Assembly: GCA_030530985.1 (NCBI GenBank)
Contig: JAUMTX010000005.1
Location: 1 to 55,557, forward strand
Direction: 5' to 3'
DNA: 55,557 bases
Source of the DNA: Corynebacterium sp.
Lineage (GTDB): Bacteria; Actinomycetota; Actinomycetes; Mycobacteriales; Mycobacteriaceae
Every line of letters starts with the position of its first letter. Position 1 is the stretch's first letter. The position numbers and the translations under genes are program-made. Shown here one piece after another: positions 53,862-55,557 of the stretch. The notes under the pieces were generated by a model, which searched no databases, was not told where the DNA came from, and was given only the letters and a program-made list of their open reading frames with translations.

Positions 53862-55267
53862 TCCTACGCACGGCTGGTGACGGCCAGTCGAATGAAGCCT
53901 ACAATACGCCCTATACGCGTACCACCTCGCTGCGCTGGCAGCTCTCTTTGGTGACTGCATGTATGGTGGCTTTGGCCGTGGGTGTTATGACCGTGGCCGC
54001 ATATTGGATCCTTTCGGCTTCTCTATCGAACTCCGTCACAACAGGACTTGAGAATCAGGCAAGCTCCCTTCTGGCTAAGACCCAGACGGCGAGCTTCGCC
54101 AGCGATCCTGCAAGTGAGATTCGTGCATTCAAGGACTATAACCCTGATACCAAGGTCGCCTATTTTCCGGCGGATTCCTTAACTGGTGTGGGCGATAATA
54201 TTGCCTACGAGGGTATTTCGGATGTCCTGCATGCGAATGCTGAACGCTCAGTGGGTAATGCTGGTGATACTCGTGTCCTGGTGCGCCGTGGGTCCAATGG
54301 GGCAGTGGTGGTCTTGGCCAAGGATATGGCCTCCACCTATTCCCTCATTAGTTCCTTGGGTGTAGCGCTTCTTGTCATCGGTGGTATCGGTGTGTTGGTT
54401 GCTATCTCTGCCGGTACTCTTGCTGCTGCTACTGGACTTCGTTCACTCACTCGCCTGCAAACTGCGGTGAACCGTGTGACCGAAACTGATGACCTGAGCC
54501 CGATCCCAGTTTATGGTTCTGATGAGTTGGCCCAGTTGACCACAAGCTTTAATGAGATGCTTGCGGCCCTGCAGGAGTCGCGCAAGCGCCAGTCGGAGCT
54601 TGTTGCCGATGCAGGCCATGAGCTTAAAACACCATTGACGAGTTTGCGCGCCAATATTGAGCTGCTCATGATGGTGACTAAGTCCGGTGCCAATATTGAC
54701 CCCAAGGACCGTGAGGATCTTGAGCGCGATGTGATTGGCCAGCTGGAGGAGCTCTCCACTTTGATTGGTGACTTGGTTGATTTGGCCCGTGAGGATTCTG
54801 CACCAGATATGTTGGAGCCAGTGGATCTGGTCACCATTGTTGATGATGCTTCCTTGCGTGCACGCCGTCGCCGTAATGATGTTGAGTTTGTGATTAATAC
54901 GCAGCCATGGTTCCTTGATGGTGACCCATTTAGTCTTGGTCGTTGTGTCCTAAACCTTATGGATAATGCCGCCAAGTGGTCCCCAGAAAATGGTGTGGTT
55001 CGTATTGATATGCGCCAGCTTGATGATTCCCATATGGAATTGACAGTGGCCGATACGGGTCCTGGTATTCCGGAGGAGGATCGTGAGAAGGTATTTGAAC
55101 GCTTCTACCGTTCCATCCAGTCGCGTTCCATGCCAGGTTCGGGTCTTGGTCTTTCCATTGTTAAGAGTGTGGTTGAGCGTCACGACGGCACCATCCAGGC
55201 CCTTGAAAACCCTGGTGGTGGCGCACTGATGCGTCTGGTTCTTCCTGGTCGCACCACCCTTGATTAG
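53858..55267 (+). CDS. mprB: Sensor histidine kinase MprB (CgtS2-like)
   Basis: A 469-residue membrane kinase partnered with MprA; its GTG overlaps the mprA stop by 4 bases (GTGA). TM1 ([20 protein letters not shown], about 32-51), an extracytoplasmic sensor of about 110 residues, TM2 ([20 protein letters not shown], 163-182), HAMP, then the H box with phospho-histidine H254 in [17 protein letters not shown], the N box [14 protein letters not shown], and G boxes [17 protein letters not shown] and [13 protein letters not shown]. All catalytic elements are intact. Confidence 0.9.
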   Translation: MILRTAGDGQSNEAYNTPYTRTTSLRWQLSLVTACMVALAVGVMTVAAYWILSASLSNSVTTGLENQASSLLAKTQTASFASDPASEIRAFKDYNPDTKVAYFPADSLTGVGDNIAYEGISDVLHANAERSVGNAGDTRVLVRRGSNGAVVVLAKDMASTYSLISSLGVALLVIGGIGVLVAISAGTLAAATGLRSLTRLQTAVNRVTETDDLSPIPVYGSDELAQLTTSFNEMLAALQESRKRQSELVADAGHELKTPLTSLRANIELLMMVTKSGANIDPKDREDLERDVIGQLEELSTLIGDLVDLAREDSAPDMLEPVDLVTIVDDASLRARRRRNDVEFVINTQPWFLDGDPFSLGRCVLNLMDNAAKWSPENGVVRIDMRQLDDSHMELTVADTGPGIPEEDREKVFERFYRSIQSRSMPGSGLGLSIVKSVVERHDGTIQALENPGGGALMRLVLPGRTTLD

Positions 55268-55318
55268 TGGGTTTGCGCCTCCTGATTCGCATTGGGATTG
55301 AGTGCTTTTTCTTAGCGT

Positions 55319-55397
55319 TACGCCCCGCGAGCTTTTATATGATCTTTCACAGTAACCTCCCAGTTACTGCCTAGAGAATGTGAAGCCGCGGGGCGTA
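55319..55397. repeat. Long-range inverted repeat with nested hairpins between mprB and htrA
   Basis: Outer arms TACGCCCCGCG (55319-55329) and CGCGGGGCGTA (55387-55397) are a perfect 11-bp inverted repeat 57 bases apart. Nested inside are TTCAC/GTGAA-type arms and a perfect CAGTAAC-CTCCCA-GTTACTG hairpin (55350-55369). The right outer arm runs into TATTCT, the probable htrA -10. It may act as mprB terminator, operator, or both. Confidence 0.6.
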
Positions 55398-55408
55398 TTC
55401 TTTGTTGC

Positions 55409-55557
55409 ATGAGCGATAAGAACTTTAATGATAAGAACATCAACGACCAGAATATTAACGAGAATAATCCTTATGCGGCCGCAAGCCGCCAGGATCCTAA
55501 TGCTGGTTGGGGCACCCAGAATGCTGCGGAGACTACTCAGCAGATTCCTGTGCAGAA
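55409..55557 (+). CDS. htrA: 5' end of probable htrA/degP-like serine protease gene (runs off window)
   Basis: An open frame from ATG 55409 to the window edge (49 codons): MSDKNFNDKNINDQNINENN, then PYAAASRQDPNAGWGTQNAA. This hydrophilic Asn/Gln-rich start fits the cytoplasmic N-terminus of the membrane-anchored HtrA/PepD protease that follows mprAB in corynebacteria and mycobacteria; the catalytic domain lies outside the window. The start codon is 7 bases after TATTCT (55396-55401) with no Shine-Dalgarno, a leaderless arrangement. Identification rests on position and N-terminal composition only. Confidence 0.6.
   Translation, partial: MSDKNFNDKNINDQNINENNPYAAASRQDPNAGWGTQNAAETTQQIPVQ

Noticed and set aside
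55350..55369. CAGTAAC-CTCCCA-GTTACTG as a third Rrf2 operator
   Set aside because: The arms are in reversed order and the spacing differs from the two redox-operon sites. It is part of the nested hairpin instead.

Overview
This window looks like a contiguous stretch of a Corynebacterium chromosome. The evidence is gene content and order that match the conserved corynebacterial/mycobacterial core: an XPB-type helicase with its partner next to rpf1 and cspB; sepH-serC-gltA-fkpA; thyA-folA; cysQ-pgi-chorismate mutase-pcrA-M23 peptidase; perM-purN-purH; amtR; the rpmB-rpmG-rpsN-rpsR block; and rpmE-rpmF-mprAB-htrA. GltA, SerC and AmtR read as close relatives of the C. glutamicum proteins. Base composition looks moderate. 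I did not assign a species.

Layout. 1-2122: a gene-poor lead-in, then a tandem pair of paralogous secreted proteins with serine-rich C-termini. 2146-8597: DUF3239 protein, XPB helicase and helicase-associated protein, a 58-residue ORF, rpf1, cspB and a DUF2771 membrane protein. 8732-14475: secreted trypsin-like protease, DUF3027 protein, TrmH-type RNA methyltransferase, a DUF6928-like protein, sepH and serC. 14476-21513: gltA with a RamA-like inverted pair in its promoter, fkpA, a CtpE-like P-type ATPase, a secreted beta-lactamase-fold protein and a CPA2 antiporter. 21512-28119 is accessory in character: a decayed IS1249-like transposase, a three-gene redox operon (oxidoreductase, alpha/beta hydrolase, SDR) with an Rrf2 regulator and two matching operators, an HtaA-like surface protein and a Tat-exported DUF1906 protein. 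28302-33902: thyA-folA, cobF, tRNA-Arg(CCT), a methyltransferase, and metE behind a cobalamin riboswitch. 33939-44179: cysQ-pgi, chorismate mutase, pcrA, M23 peptidase, perM, purN-purH. 44180-48134: a second tandem pair of secreted proteins, inserted between purH and amtR, with an unusual shared C-terminal Trp/Pro-rich module. 48195-55557: amtR with a DUF294-like partner, cysteine-poor ribosomal protein genes, a four-helix membrane protein, rpmE-rpmF behind a structured leader, mprA-mprB, and the first codons of a probable htrA.

Themes. Housekeeping genes dominate (DNA repair, nucleotide and one-carbon metabolism, TCA entry, nitrogen and envelope-stress regulation). Many genes carry a TANNNT -10 hexamer 6-8 bases before the start codon and no Shine-Dalgarno, as expected for leaderless transcripts. 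The most novel-looking items are (i) the C-terminal module SGSSGSS-WW-hydrophobic-GARW-NPGW-PP-WWW-SNFPP shared by the 44323 and 45976 proteins, (ii) the Rrf2 redox regulon with paired operators, (iii) serine-rich C-terminal tails on unrelated exported proteins, and (iv) a nucleotidyltransferase-accessory domain protein co-oriented with amtR.
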